DNA of 64,000 bases from Prodigiosinella confusarubida (GCF_002847015.1 NZ_CP025085.1:2418001-2482000); one strand, 5' to 3'; positions 28,048 through 37,267 are shown, counted from the stretch's first letter. Program-made: numbers and translations. The notes: a model not told the origin generated them from the sequence alone.

Positions 28048-29538
28048 ATGTTGACGTTTTCCGGTGAGCTGGCTTTCGGTCATCAGCTTGAAACGTTTGA
28101 CGTGCCAGCAGGCACGGTGAGTCTGTCCTTGTCAGGAACCACGCTCAAACAGGGCTTCCTGTATGCCTATCTCTATGATGCCCGGCTGCAATTAAGAGCC
28201 TGTATGCTTTGGCAGAAACCGGAGAAGACCGTGGTGATTGGTTGCGAAAGTGCTTCCCTGGGCGGCATTGCGGGTGAGATCCCGGCCGGCCGGTGGGAAC
28301 TGCATATCTACAACCTCGAGGGGGAAGATCGTGGGCATAAACCGATGCAATATCGGGTTGACGTAACAACCAGTGAAATAGCCGATGATGAAAATATGGG
28401 CATTCAGGTGCCAACGGTAACCAGCCTTAACGCGGATAATCATATTATGTTTGACTACCACGCGATAAAGAACCCGGCATCCGGTTGGTACCGCGGTGAT
28501 ATGCACGCCCACACGGTGCTTTCTGATGGGCATAACCGGCTGGAGGCGGCGGTAGATATTATTGCGCGTCAGCAGTTGGATTTTATCTTCCTGACTGAAC
28601 ACAACATTTGTCATCCGGCGTTACCTGACGGCGGTCGTACGTTGGTGCTGCCGGGTATAGAGGTCACTACTGATAGAGGTCATTTCAATGTTCACGGACC
28701 GGCAATGGGTTTGGCGATGCGTGATGCTGATTTTTCCAGTGAGGGGGTGATCCGTCAGGGGTTGGCGATAGCCAGGGGATCGGAACTGCACGGCAAGCCG
28801 ACCGGGTGGGGCGGCGGCACTATCAGTATCAACCATCCGATGATGAAACCCTGGCACTGGCATTTTGCAGATATGCCGCTGGTACAAGTCAATACTCTGG
28901 AAATTTGCTGCGATCCAACCTGGTCGACATCACCCGCATCCACTGAAGCGGCGCTTGAAGTATTGAGCGCCATATGGAACAGCGGCCAGAAGATCTATGC
29001 CGTGGGGGGCAGTGATGCCCATCTTGAGCCCCAGGAGCGTAATCCACAGGCAACTGAGCCCTCTATTTACGGAGATCCTTCCACTTTCGTCTTTTCCCGG
29101 GGATTAAGCGGTGCGGGGATACTCACCGGGCTGCGTCAAGGCCATGTCTATGTCGAACGGCGGTGTGGTCTTGGGGTCAGTATTAACCAAGGGCGTGTCC
29201 TGCCGGGCCAGGATGTGGGTGATAGTGAGCTGAATTACCATCTGAGCGTTGCTGACCGCAGTGCGAGTTATTATGCCGAGTGTGTGGCCGATGGAAAGGT
29301 GATTGCGCGGGAGCAGATTACACCCAAAGGCATTGATGTTGATGTTGATATGCAGCATCAACAGTGGGTGAGAATTGATATTCGGCGTGGCAATCTTGCC
29401 ACCTTGCCAGCGGATACGCGTGGCGAGTTCGAAGGCGTCATTAACCCGGTATTTAATGGACAGCATGTACGCTTTGCTCAACCGCAGGTTAACACCTGGG
29501 GAGAGTTGATGGAGACAATGGGAAAAAATGGAAATTAA
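28048..29538 (+). CDS. PHP-domain metallohydrolase (CehA/McbA family)
   Basis: A metal-dependent hydrolase of the PHP superfamily, 496 residues. An N-terminal beta-rich domain (about 1-140) precedes the PHP core, with HAH near residue 155, TEHN near 186, GIEVTTDRGHFNVHG near 205-219, INHP and GGSDAH near 320, all expected metal ligands. I chose the ATG at 28048 because AAAGAGG lies ahead of it; the longer frame from 27967 has no such signal. PHP enzymes of this type cleave phosphodiesters or carbamate esters. Sitting between an importer and a phosphatase, a phosphodiesterase role is the best guess. No signal peptide is apparent, so it should act in the cytoplasm. Confidence 0.85.
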   Translation: MLTFSGELAFGHQLETFDVPAGTVSLSLSGTTLKQGFLYAYLYDARLQLRACMLWQKPEKTVVIGCESASLGGIAGEIPAGRWELHIYNLEGEDRGHKPMQYRVDVTTSEIADDENMGIQVPTVTSLNADNHIMFDYHAIKNPASGWYRGDMHAHTVLSDGHNRLEAAVDIIARQQLDFIFLTEHNICHPALPDGGRTLVLPGIEVTTDRGHFNVHGPAMGLAMRDADFSSEGVIRQGLAIARGSELHGKPTGWGGGTISINHPMMKPWHWHFADMPLVQVNTLEICCDPTWSTSPASTEAALEVLSAIWNSGQKIYAVGGSDAHLEPQERNPQATEPSIYGDPSTFVFSRGLSGAGILTGLRQGHVYVERRCGLGVSINQGRVLPGQDVGDSELNYHLSVADRSASYYAECVADGKVIAREQITPKGIDVDVDMQHQQWVRIDIRRGNLATLPADTRGEFEGVINPVFNGQHVRFAQPQVNTWGELMETMGKNGN

Positions 29539-30250
29539 AGGCGTATTGTTCGACAAAGATGGCACTTTACTGGAGTTCCATCAAATGTGGCTCAAGGTTT
29601 CGCAGGGTGTAGTCGGGGTGTTGTTAGAACGTTATCCAAACCAGTCTGTGATCAGTACAGAGTGCCTGCTGAGCGCGATTGGTGTATCGGGTGAGCGGGT
29701 TGACAATAGTGGTTTGCTGGCCTCAAACCCGGTTGAAGATATCGCCTTGGCCTGGTTTGAGATACTCATACCGGATTGTTCGCCAACACGCTTTATCGAT
29801 GAAGTTAAAATGTTATTTAATCAACAAGTTGAGAAAAACTCGGCATTAATTCAGGCCTTGCCGGGCATCGAAGCTGTGCTCATCGCACTGAAACAAAATG
29901 GGTTCAAGCTGGGGATTGCGACGGCTGACACCAAGGCCGCAACACTGTACTCCCTGGAACAGGCTAACTTGCTTGGTCTGTTTGATTTTATTGGTTACTC
30001 CGATGGGGACATTGCCCCAAAGCCGGCTCCGGCGCTGATGGAAGCCTTCTGTCGCCAGTGTGGACTGACTGCCGGCCAGGTGGTGATGCTGGGGGACACG
30101 GTGTCTGACATGAAATTTGGTCGTAATGCCGGGGCGATAAGTGTCGGTGTGCTAACCGGGACGGCAACGAGAGCTGAACTGGCGCCACATGCCAGATTGG
30201 TGCTGGCATCGGTTGCCGATTTTAATCCCGGTTTACTGGACATGGCATAA
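29528..30250 (+). CDS. HAD-superfamily phosphatase (Gph-like)
   Basis: A 240-residue haloacid dehalogenase-type hydrolase with the nucleophile motif FDKDGTLL at residues 8-15 (Asp9 and Asp11), motif II in IATADTK, and motif III in GDTVSDMKFG near residue 195. A cap domain lies between motifs I and II, as in phosphoglycolate phosphatase. It overlaps the PHP gene by 11 bp, so the two are translationally coupled and probably act in sequence: the PHP enzyme opens a phosphodiester and this enzyme removes the remaining phosphate. The substrate is inferred only from context. Confidence 0.88.
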   Translation: MEIKGVLFDKDGTLLEFHQMWLKVSQGVVGVLLERYPNQSVISTECLLSAIGVSGERVDNSGLLASNPVEDIALAWFEILIPDCSPTRFIDEVKMLFNQQVEKNSALIQALPGIEAVLIALKQNGFKLGIATADTKAATLYSLEQANLLGLFDFIGYSDGDIAPKPAPALMEAFCRQCGLTAGQVVMLGDTVSDMKFGRNAGAISVGVLTGTATRAELAPHARLVLASVADFNPGLLDMA

Positions 30251-30311
30251 GTCAGTGTGTGAAGCCCCTTGGCGAAACATAGCGTGTTCCCAGCATCACC
30301 ACGCTGAACTT

Positions 30312-30335
30312 GCCGCTGATGAGCGCATCAGCGGC
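30312..30335. repeat. Perfect 10-bp hairpin in the HAD-ATPase gap
   Basis: GCCGCTGATG (30312-30321) and CATCAGCGGC (30326-30335) pair perfectly around an AGCG loop. There is no T tract. It lies inside the apparent operon, between the phosphatase and the ATPase gene, so it may stabilise the upstream message or set different expression for the ATPase. Confidence 0.7.
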
Positions 30336-30381
30336 GTGTAATTAAACCGGCGAATAGCCACCGTCACAATGGGAATGCACC

Positions 30382-31515
30382 ATGGCAGAAGTTGTACTTC
30401 GCAATGTAGAGAAAATTTACCCGAACGGATTCAACGCGGTGAAAGGTATCAGTCTGACTATTAAAGAGGGCGAATTCATCGTATTCGTCGGCCCTTCAGG
30501 CTGTGCAAAATCGACAACATTGCGCATGATTGCCGGTCTGGAAGAGGTAACCAGCGGCGATATTCTGATTGGTGACAAACGGGTCAATGATTTGCCGCCC
30601 AAAGATCGTGGTATTGCCATGGTATTCCAGAATTATGCCCTTTACCCGCATATGTCGGCTTATGAAAATATGGCCTTTGGCCTAAAGCAGCAGAAGCTGG
30701 ATCGCAGTGAAATCGACGGTCGAATCAGGGCGGCCGCTGAAACGCTTGAAATTACGCACCTGCTGAATAACAAGCCAGGGGAAATGTCGGGTGGTCAGCG
30801 CCAGCGTGTTGCGCTTGGTCGGGCTATGGTGCGCAAGCCCGAGGTATTTCTGTTTGATGAGCCGTTATCAAATCTGGATGCCAAATTACGGGTATCAACC
30901 CGCGTCAGTATTGCTCAGTTGCACAACAACCTGAAAGCCGAAGGACAGACCGCCACCATGATCTATGTGACCCACGATCAGGTGGAAGCAATGACGCTTG
31001 GCGATCGTATCTGCGTGCTCGATCATGGGCAGATAATCCAGGTCGATACACCCATGAATCTTTACCAGTATCCCGTTAATAAATTTGTGGCGGGTTTTAT
31101 CGGTTCGCCAGCGATGAACCTGATTAAAGCAACCGTTGAAGTCGAGGGTACGATAACCTACATCGTGCTTGAGAATGGCACCCGACTGTCACTGCCGGCG
31201 GATAAAGCGGCAAGAGTGCAGAATAAGATTGGCCTACCGGTGTGGTGTGGGTTGCGCCCTGAGCATATTACTGTTGCAGATGATATATCTCTTGATCCCC
31301 AGAGACAGAATATCGACATACAAACCATCAATGTGGTGGAGTCAATGGGGAACGAACTCTATCTGTACTTTAACATTGGTAACGACAATCTGGTGGCACG
31401 AATTCCATTTGAACCTCAGCGCATGATTACGCGCGGGGAATCAAAACCGCTCTATTTTGATCTATCCCACTGCCATCTGTTTGATATTGATACAGAGCAG
31501 TCTTTGCTACGGTAA
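30382..31515 (+). CDS. ABC transporter ATPase, UgpC/MalK-like
   Basis: ATP-binding subunit of the CUT1 importer, 377 residues. The nucleotide-binding domain has a Walker A GPSGCAKST (residues 37-45), signature MSGGQRQR near 136, Walker B VFLFDEP near 156 and the switch THDQ near 196. The C-terminal regulatory OB-fold domain covers about 240-377. The Walker A glycine before the lysine is alanine (Ala42), which departs from the usual GxxxxGK[ST]. A GGGA motif precedes the ATG. Being last in the operon, it energises the UgpAE-like permeases upstream. Confidence 0.93.
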   Translation: MAEVVLRNVEKIYPNGFNAVKGISLTIKEGEFIVFVGPSGCAKSTTLRMIAGLEEVTSGDILIGDKRVNDLPPKDRGIAMVFQNYALYPHMSAYENMAFGLKQQKLDRSEIDGRIRAAAETLEITHLLNNKPGEMSGGQRQRVALGRAMVRKPEVFLFDEPLSNLDAKLRVSTRVSIAQLHNNLKAEGQTATMIYVTHDQVEAMTLGDRICVLDHGQIIQVDTPMNLYQYPVNKFVAGFIGSPAMNLIKATVEVEGTITYIVLENGTRLSLPADKAARVQNKIGLPVWCGLRPEHITVADDISLDPQRQNIDIQTINVVESMGNELYLYFNIGNDNLVARIPFEPQRMITRGESKPLYFDLSHCHLFDIDTEQSLLR

Positions 31516-31520
31516 TAACC

Positions 31521-31570
31521 AGGCCGAAACCGTCAGTGGGCTTAACCACTCCGATGACTTGGCCTCTTTT
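31521..31570 (+). terminator. Probable terminator after the ABC operon
   Basis: A nested structure: AGGCC (31521-31525) with GGCCT (31561-31565) enclosing AGTGG/CCACT (31535-31539, 31546-31550), then TTTT. It lies just after the ATPase stop. The spacing of the outer stem is loose, so confidence is moderate. Confidence 0.4.
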
Positions 31571-31730
31571 ACTTCGGTATCAGTATGTGGCATGACGGTA
31601 CCCCCTCTTTCGATTGCTGGTAAAAGAAAAATTGAACCAGATTTGCCAGCATTTCTACCAGCAAAAAGGCGTGGCTTCGAGAGGTTTTTAACAGACGGGT
31701 GTAAACGTGGGAGAGGGGATACACAATTGA

Positions 31731-31769
31731 TAAAAAATAAAAAAGCAGATGCCCGTAGACATCTGCTTT
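31731..31769 (-). terminator. Intrinsic terminator of tRNA-Asn
   Basis: Read on the minus strand, AAAGCAGATG pairs with CATCTGCTTT around an eight-base loop and is followed by a run rich in T. It ends 8 bp downstream of the tRNA 3' end. This is a textbook Rho-independent terminator. Confidence 0.9.
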
Positions 31770-31777
31770 CTCTTAAA

Positions 31778-31853
31778 TGGCTCCTCTGACTGGACTCGAA
31801 CCAGTGACATACGGATTAACAGTCCGCCGTTCTACCAACTGAACTACAGAGGA
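31778..31853 (-). tRNA. tRNA-Asn (anticodon GTT)
   Basis: 76 bp on the minus strand, beginning TCCTCTGTAGTTCAG and ending in an encoded CCA. The acceptor stem TCCTCTG/CAGAGGA, the anticodon loop CTGTTAA with anticodon GTT, and the T loop GGTTCGAGTC are all present. The sequence is essentially that of E. coli tRNA-Asn. It has its own promoter and terminator. Asn tRNA genes are common island attachment sites, but I see no repeated 3' end nearby. Confidence 0.98.
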
Positions 31854-31871
31854 ATTGTGTGAACGGGGCGC

Positions 31872-31901
31872 ATCTTATCCGTCCATCCCTAATGCTGTCA
31901 A
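31872..31901 (-). promoter_or_regulatory. Promoter of tRNA-Asn
   Basis: On the minus strand there is a perfect -35 TTGACA (31901-31896) and a -10 TAAGAT (31877-31872), 18 bp apart. A GC-rich discriminator (GCGCCCCG) follows, as in stringently controlled stable-RNA promoters. Transcription would start about 10-12 bp before the tRNA. Confidence 0.8.
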
Positions 31902-32001
31902 CGCTAAAATCACGATTGCTGGCTGACTGCTTAGCCTCTGTACAATTCGGTAGGGGAGTGGGCACCGATAAAAGCCAGGAAGGTGTGGTGGGGGAACGCG
32001 G

Positions 32002-32760
32002 TTAGCGTTGCAGACGGGCCAATGGTGTCTGGCGGTAGAAGGCACAGAAATCCTGATATACATCAGGGAAACGCTCATATAATAGCTCAGGAGCGCTGAA
32101 AAAATACTCTGATAATACAGCGAAACACTCCGCCGGATTGGTAGCCGCATAAGGATCCATACTGGCCGCGTCTTCCCCCACCAGTTCTATCTCTTCTTCC
32201 AGGGCTGTCATCACAGCATGAATATGGTGTTCCCAGGGAGCGACGTCGCGCAATGGTATAGCGGGAACCCCATTGCTCATTCCACCGTTACGGATGTCCA
32301 GTTTGTGGGCCACTTCGTGGATGATCAGGTTAAAACCTGACAAATCAAAAGAGTCCTGCACCTCCAGCCAGTTTAATACAATCGGACCTTGTTCCCAGCT
32401 TTGTCCTGACTGTACTAACGGGCCTGCGTGTATCAATCCAATATCATCCTGCCATTCATCCTGCACAACAAAAGGGGCGGGGTGGATTAACACTTCATGA
32501 AAACCATCCAACCAGTCAATCCCCAATTCCATGATCGGTAGCACGAAAAGCAGGGCAATCCGTTGTTCTATCAGTTCTGTAAGCGTCAGCCCTTGTAATG
32601 GCACCAACCGTTTTTGTCGCAAAAACTGTCTGGCGAGCGTCACCAGCTTCTGTTGTTCCGTATCATTTAACGGTGTCAGCAGAGGAATAGAGAGTGCCGG
32701 TTGCCACTGCTGGAGTGTTTCCGGATCGGGTTGATGTGTTTTCCATTGCCACTTAATCAT
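32002..32760 (-). CDS. mtfA: Mlc titration factor A, zinc peptidase MtfA
   Basis: Cytoplasmic zinc aminopeptidase that binds the repressor Mlc and so relieves repression of the glucose PTS gene ptsG in E. coli. It is 252 residues with the HExxH metal site HEVAH at 148-152. It lies between tRNA-Asn and tRNA-Ser, as asn and ser tRNAs flank the region in E. coli. It has its own short leader. Confidence 0.93.
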   Translation of the reverse strand: MIKWQWKTHQPDPETLQQWQPALSIPLLTPLNDTEQQKLVTLARQFLRQKRLVPLQGLTLTELIEQRIALLFVLPIMELGIDWLDGFHEVLIHPAPFVVQDEWQDDIGLIHAGPLVQSGQSWEQGPIVLNWLEVQDSFDLSGFNLIIHEVAHKLDIRNGGMSNGVPAIPLRDVAPWEHHIHAVMTALEEEIELVGEDAASMDPYAATNPAECFAVLSEYFFSAPELLYERFPDVYQDFCAFYRQTPLARLQR

Positions 32761-32853
32761 GGTATTGCTCGTTAACTCATCACTTGAATTTAAAGGCGCG
32801 GGGTAGGTCTGTTAAAATGCCACAAAAACGTGCATGATAAGCACCACTTACAC

Positions 32854-32943
32854 GGAGAGGTGCCGGAGCGGCTGAACGGGACGGTCTCGAAAACCGTTGA
32901 GGGAGTAATCCCTCCGAGGGTTCAAATCCCTCCCTCTCCGCCA
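32854..32943 (+). tRNA. tRNA-Ser (anticodon CGA)
   Basis: 90 bp with an acceptor stem GGAGAGG/CCTCTCC, the long variable arm expected of class II serine tRNA (GGGAGTAATCCC), a TTCAAATC T loop and encoded CCA. The anticodon loop CTCGAAA gives CGA, reading UCG. Length and sequence fit E. coli serU. Confidence 0.97.
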
Positions 32944-33861
32944 GCATTCAATCAGTTACCCCAATCTTTTTCAGTGACCAAAATCCCGTTGAGAAAATCT
33001 GCTGAGAGTATATTGCCTTGGATCAAGCTCCGACGCTATGGTTTGATATTGCATTTTTCTATTTAGTGTTGGGCTTATTCTGGCTTTGCGGCCATAAACA
33101 AGAATCTGTGAGCCGGTTTTATGTCCACTGATCTGTACCAGTGGCAGGCGCTCAGGTTCGTTGCATACTATGGCTATCTGATGCTTTTCGATAGTCAGTT
33201 TATTTGTCGGCGCTAGACGTACCGCTGTGGGCTGACGGTTTTCAGACTGCCTTAGATATTGTGCTGAAAAGCTTTATTGAAGCGCTTAATTTTCACCATG
33301 TTAATTCGTAAATCATGAAAAATTAATTCCTTCTAAATGTTGTAAAATTGGCTCTCTTGTCGACTGTTTTGGCATAATTACTCATGAATAGTATTCTGCT
33401 CCTCACGTGGTTTTTTGTTGCGAATGTCAAAAATTATGTTAATAAAGTCATCTCGTGCTAAATAATTAATATTATTGTTCAAAACTAAATCAATATCCCA
33501 GTTAGTGTGTTTGCTGGTTGATTTTCACAAATAATTTTTAATTATTCAAAGAGATGCTATTTAAAAAATGAGCGTCTCATGGTGCCGATTAATTTCATCT
33601 CTGGTTAAAAAGTCTTCTCAATAATGAAAGTATTCGCCTTCGAGTTGGATTAATTTTATATTTTAATTCATTTTTTATTTGTACCGTTTGATTGAATGCA
33701 TTTCTTGCGTTGTTCAACATCACGAGTGAAACGTTTAATTAACTCATCTCTTTGATTATTCGATGATATAGCATCAGACCTTGTTGAGGAAGACATATGA
33801 AATCAAGCTCTACAATCGCACCATGCTCATAATCTGCATGCGTCTTTCTTGGTAGATGAGA
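32944..33861. other. Gene-poor region with decayed minus-strand reading frames
   Basis: About 900 bp without a complete gene. On the minus strand, open fragments follow each other: 33668-33796 (42 codons, starting ATG-TCT-TCC-TCA), a stretch around 33390-33520 ending in REEQNTIHE, and 32971-33273 (about 100 codons without a start codon, containing LPLVQISGHKTG). They are separated by stops and frame changes, and I recognise none of them. The right part is strongly A+T rich. This looks like the remains of one or more foreign genes next to a serine tRNA. Confidence 0.4.
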
Positions 33862-35337
33862 CTACTCTTCTGCCATCACCACTTTATTTCGGCCCTGATC
33901 TTTTGCCTGGTAGAGTGCGATGTCTGCACGGTTAAGCAGCATATCCAGATTTTCTCCCGTCTGGAGCTCGGCTACACCACAGCTGACGGTGAAGTGTAAT
34001 GCGTGTTTTTTGACTAAAACTGTCGAGATATCAACTGCACGGCGTAGTGTCTCCGCTCGTTGCAGTGCATTTTCCTTACTACAACCATCAAGCAGAATAA
34101 CGAACTCTTCTCCTCCCCAGCGGCAGGCTTTATCGGTACTTCGTATGGTTCTTTGAATCAGTCTGGTGAGGTTTTGCAATGCCCGATCACCAATACCGTG
34201 CCCATAGCGATCATTTATCTGTTTGAAGTAATCGATGTCGATAAGAATAATCGATATCGACTTACGGTGTGTGAAGCGTAGTGCCCGCAATCGTCTGAAG
34301 AACTCTTCGAATGTCTGTCGGTTCATCAGCCCTGTCAGTTTGTCTGTTGTCGCCATTGTCTCTAGACGACGCTGATAATTACCGATGGTTAGCCACATCA
34401 GTAGCAAGAACAGTACACTGACGAAAATACTGATAAACAAGTTTTTGAGCAGCATGATCCATAACTGATGTTCATGGTGATAACTACTTTGTTCTACCAT
34501 CAACCGCCAGCCGAATTCAGGGATGAATCGGGTATTGAGAAAGATATTTTCATTATCACGGCGATATTGATAGCTGCCGCCTGGCATAGTCAGTATCGCG
34601 GTTGCAATCCGTTTAATGCCAGGTTGTTGGTGGATATTAGCTGCTCGATGGTAATCTCCGCCATGTAGCATGACTTCACCATCATCATTAATAAAATAGA
34701 TAGTCCGGTTATAACGTTGCTCATATTTTTCAACCAGTATCTTCAGGCTTACTACAGACAAACCGATACCGACCACACCAATGAAATTCCCCTGATAGTC
34801 CAATACCTTATGATTAATAAAAATATCCAGATGGTCACGGACTTCCGGGTCATGCCCAATATTTATACTGTAAGGTATGTTATCGGGGAGCTGTTTGGTG
34901 TCAAAGAACCATTGGTTTTCTTCATCCGGTTTAGAGGCCATTTTGAATACTTGGTGGGGATCATAATAAAGTTTGGTTTTGTCAGAAGCGAAAAAAGAGA
35001 GAAAGGTAGAAAAACGACGATCAATTTCCTTGAGATAGCGAATCATCGCCTGTGAGTCGGATTCATTATTAAGTGCCCAGTCTTTGAGAAAAGTATCATG
35101 GGCCATTAACGAGGAAATGAAAATTGGTCGTAACAAGTCCCGTTGAATTTCAGAGTAAACATTGTCACTGGTTAAAGGTAGCGAATTTTCTTCTATTTCT
35201 TCAAATACGGAATGGCTGGCAACTTCGTAGCTGCTCCAACTGATAATTAAAAAGGCGATTAATAGCATGATGGCGAACGAAGCGATTGCTCGTTTTTTAT
35301 TCAACCAATTAAGGTCGGAAATTACATCATGCTGCAA
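33862..35337 (-). CDS. Membrane-bound diguanylate cyclase with extracytoplasmic sensor
   Basis: GGDEF-family enzyme making cyclic di-GMP, 491 residues. A membrane segment at about 17-34, a periplasmic dCache-like sensor domain (about 35-290), a second membrane segment (about 292-318) and a C-terminal GGDEF domain. The active-site signature is GGEEF (408-412), preceded by five residues from an RSTD inhibitory site (RxxD, 399-402), so both catalysis and product inhibition look intact. The signal is unknown; Cache domains usually bind small organic molecules. Transcribed leftward as a single gene. Confidence 0.94.
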   Translation of the reverse strand: MQHDVISDLNWLNKKRAIASFAIMLLIAFLIISWSSYEVASHSVFEEIEENSLPLTSDNVYSEIQRDLLRPIFISSLMAHDTFLKDWALNNESDSQAMIRYLKEIDRRFSTFLSFFASDKTKLYYDPHQVFKMASKPDEENQWFFDTKQLPDNIPYSINIGHDPEVRDHLDIFINHKVLDYQGNFIGVVGIGLSVVSLKILVEKYEQRYNRTIYFINDDGEVMLHGGDYHRAANIHQQPGIKRIATAILTMPGGSYQYRRDNENIFLNTRFIPEFGWRLMVEQSSYHHEHQLWIMLLKNLFISIFVSVLFLLLMWLTIGNYQRRLETMATTDKLTGLMNRQTFEEFFRRLRALRFTHRKSISIILIDIDYFKQINDRYGHGIGDRALQNLTRLIQRTIRSTDKACRWGGEEFVILLDGCSKENALQRAETLRRAVDISTVLVKKHALHFTVSCGVAELQTGENLDMLLNRADIALYQAKDQGRNKVVMAEE

Positions 35338-35633
35338 AATAACATCCTCTATACGCTACCTACGACAAAAAATGACGAATATAAAACCATTAAAAAATAC
35401 CCACTTTATTGCAGTTAAGCAATAGAACCACAAAATATCAATACTGAACACCATATTTAAGGTATGTATGGTGTTGTCTGTGCATTGGTTCACGGCGATT
35501 CATATTGAAAATTCAATGTTACCGCACGGGTCTTCAGATAATGATGTATTATGTTGTGATTGATAAAAGTGTTAAATACGATGGGATTAAAGGCAGATAG
35601 ATTAACAGGTAAAAAAAATCAACATCGTATTGA
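35338..35633. other. Intergenic region between the cyclase and the flavodoxin-family gene
   Basis: AT-rich, no gene seen; holds the promoter region of the cyclase. The terminator of the flavodoxin-family gene begins at its right end. Confidence 0.4.
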
Positions 35634-35662
35634 ACAAAAATGCCTGGTAAATAATCCAGGCA
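35634..35662 (-). terminator. Intrinsic terminator after the flavodoxin-family gene
   Basis: On the minus strand TGCCTGG pairs with CCAGGCA around an eight-base loop and is followed by TTTTTG. It lies about 45 bp after the gene's stop codon. Confidence 0.85.
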
Positions 35663-35706
35663 TAGGGAAATGAGTGATATTCGGACAGGCAAAACAGAAC
35701 TGGATA

Positions 35707-36261
35707 TCAACTATTCAGGCGTTGAGCAATTTCAGCAACCCGTGCACCGTATAATTTTGCCGTATCCAGATCGCCAGCTGGGATAGCATCAGCACCCGCA
35801 TCGGAAGGTGACTGGATCAGCGCGCCGACTGACCCGCCCAGATTATTGATATCATTACGAGTAGCGGCCTGCGTATTGGCAGGTAGTAGCCCTAAGCTGA
35901 CCCAAATTCCGCCGTGCTGGGACGCCAGCGTCTGGAGATAAATCATGCAGACTTGTTTATCGCCATTCAGACTGGCGCTATTAACAAACCCGCCAAATAC
36001 TTTGTCTTTCCAGCCACTTTGAGACCAGACTTTAGAAGAGGCATCGGCGAACTTTTTGAACTGCCAGGGCACAGAACCCATATAGGCTGGTGAACCGAAA
36101 ATAATACCATCCGCATTGTTCAGCGTTTGCCAGTCATCTTCAGTAATATCACCATTGTTATCAATGGCGATCAGTGTTGCTTCTGCGCTTTCTGCCACTA
36201 TTTCTGCAACGAGCTTAGTGTGGCCATAGCCAGAGAAATAAATTACTGCGATTTTACTCAT
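35707..36261 (-). CDS. Flavodoxin-family NAD(P)H oxidoreductase
   Basis: A 184-residue FMN-binding protein of the flavodoxin/NADPH-dependent quinone reductase family. The phosphate-binding loop YFSGYGHTK is near residue 8 and the FMN-contact FGSPAYMGS near residue 66. I use the ATG at 36261, which has AAGGAAAT upstream, not the earlier one at 36282. Quinone reductases of the WrbA type are about 200 residues, so this is a smaller relative. It likely reduces quinones or aromatic electrophiles. A nitroreductase gene lies upstream on the same strand, separated by a palindrome. Confidence 0.85.
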   Translation of the reverse strand: MSKIAVIYFSGYGHTKLVAEIVAESAEATLIAIDNNGDITEDDWQTLNNADGIIFGSPAYMGSVPWQFKKFADASSKVWSQSGWKDKVFGGFVNSASLNGDKQVCMIYLQTLASQHGGIWVSLGLLPANTQAATRNDINNLGGSVGALIQSPSDAGADAIPAGDLDTAKLYGARVAEIAQRLNS

Positions 36262-36395
36262 ATAGATTTCCTTATTTTTCATCAGAGTAAATCAGATGCT
36301 TCAGTCTTGATAGGAAAGTACAGAGAAGCTCTGATGAGGATATTGAAATAGTATCTTTTAATTATTGGCTAAACAATAAGTTACCTTTCAGTTCG

Positions 36396-36417
36396 CAGGT
36401 TACCCAGCGGTAACCTG
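36396..36417. repeat. Perfect palindromic hairpin between nitroreductase and flavodoxin genes
   Basis: CAGGTTACC and GGTAACCTG (36396-36404, 36409-36417) are exact complements around CAGC. With no T tract it could be a transcription-factor operator upstream of the flavodoxin-family gene or an end hairpin of the nitroreductase message. Confidence 0.6.
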
Positions 36418-36492
36418 TTACAGAACAACCTGAATGCCAGACAAGATAACTATTGATAACACCGTTGGCCTACCCAGCCTGCGAAAACGTTA

Positions 36493-37092
36493 TTATTTAA
36501 ACACGCGAAAGCGTTGTTCATCCGGCATAAAGGTTTTTTCACCAGCAGGTTGTACGATAGAACCGAACGGCATTTGCGAGCGAAGTTTCCAGCTGTCTGG
36601 CAGGCCCCACTCATTTTTTACATCGTCATCAATGAGCGGATTGTAATGTTGCAGTGATGCGCCAATGTTTGCCTGTGCCAGTGCACTCCAGACAGAGAAC
36701 TGAGCGATACCCGTCGAATGTTCAGACCATACTGGAAAATTATCAGCATAAAGTGCGAACTTTTCCTGCAAGTCTTTCACCACCTGGCAATCTTCATAAA
36801 AAAGTATCGTACCTGCTCCGGCGGCAAAAGAAGCCAGTTTTTGCTTTGTTGCGTCAAAAGCATCGGCTGGAACGATCTTTTTCAACTGCTGCCCGGTGAT
36901 GTCCCACAGTTTTTTGTGTTGCTCCCCAAGCAGAATGACGACCCGGGAACTTTGAGAATTGAAGGCAGAAGGGCTGAGCTTTACTGCCTCGGTAATAATA
37001 TGAGTAACCTGATCTTCCGATATTGGTAGCACACTGTTTATGGCATAGATGGAGCGCCGTGCCTTGATCGTTTCTAAAAATGCATTATTCAT
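36493..37092 (-). CDS. Nitroreductase family protein
   Basis: A 199-residue FMN-dependent nitroreductase-like enzyme. The N-terminal ARRSIYAI (residues 11-18) and SPSAFNSQSSR motif near residue 39 are the usual FMN phosphate contacts. The start at 37092 has GAGGAG upstream; the longer frame to 37140 adds an unlikely tail. Members of this small branch reduce nitro compounds or quinones with NAD(P)H. Its pairing with the flavodoxin-family gene suggests a response to electrophiles. Confidence 0.87.
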   Translation of the reverse strand: MNNAFLETIKARRSIYAINSVLPISEDQVTHIITEAVKLSPSAFNSQSSRVVILLGEQHKKLWDITGQQLKKIVPADAFDATKQKLASFAAGAGTILFYEDCQVVKDLQEKFALYADNFPVWSEHSTGIAQFSVWSALAQANIGASLQHYNPLIDDDVKNEWGLPDSWKLRSQMPFGSIVQPAGEKTFMPDEQRFRVFK

Positions 37093-37267
37093 TGTTAACT
37101 CCTCTTTTACAGGGTTACTGATGCGCCAGCACTTCTGCACCGATAGTAACCAAATTCAATGAGCCGGTATTGGGTTTCCCTATGGAAAGGCATAACGCCA
37201 GTGGAACCGAATATACTCTGCCTGTACTTGCCGTTTCCTGAAATGCTCCAGAAAATGGGATAAATAA

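Noticed and set aside
31457..31789. A 110-codon plus-strand frame at the end of the ABC operon
   Set aside because: It overlaps the ATPase gene, the tRNA-Asn terminator and the tRNA itself.
31778..31853. tRNA-Asn as the attachment site of an integrated island in the adjacent ABC region
   Set aside because: No integrase and no repeat of the tRNA 3' end were found nearby.
32830..33066. A 78-codon plus-strand frame beginning MHDKHHLHGEVPERLNG
   Set aside because: It is the translation of tRNA-Ser and its flanks. The EVPERLNGTVSKTVEG string is the usual artefact of serine tRNA genes.
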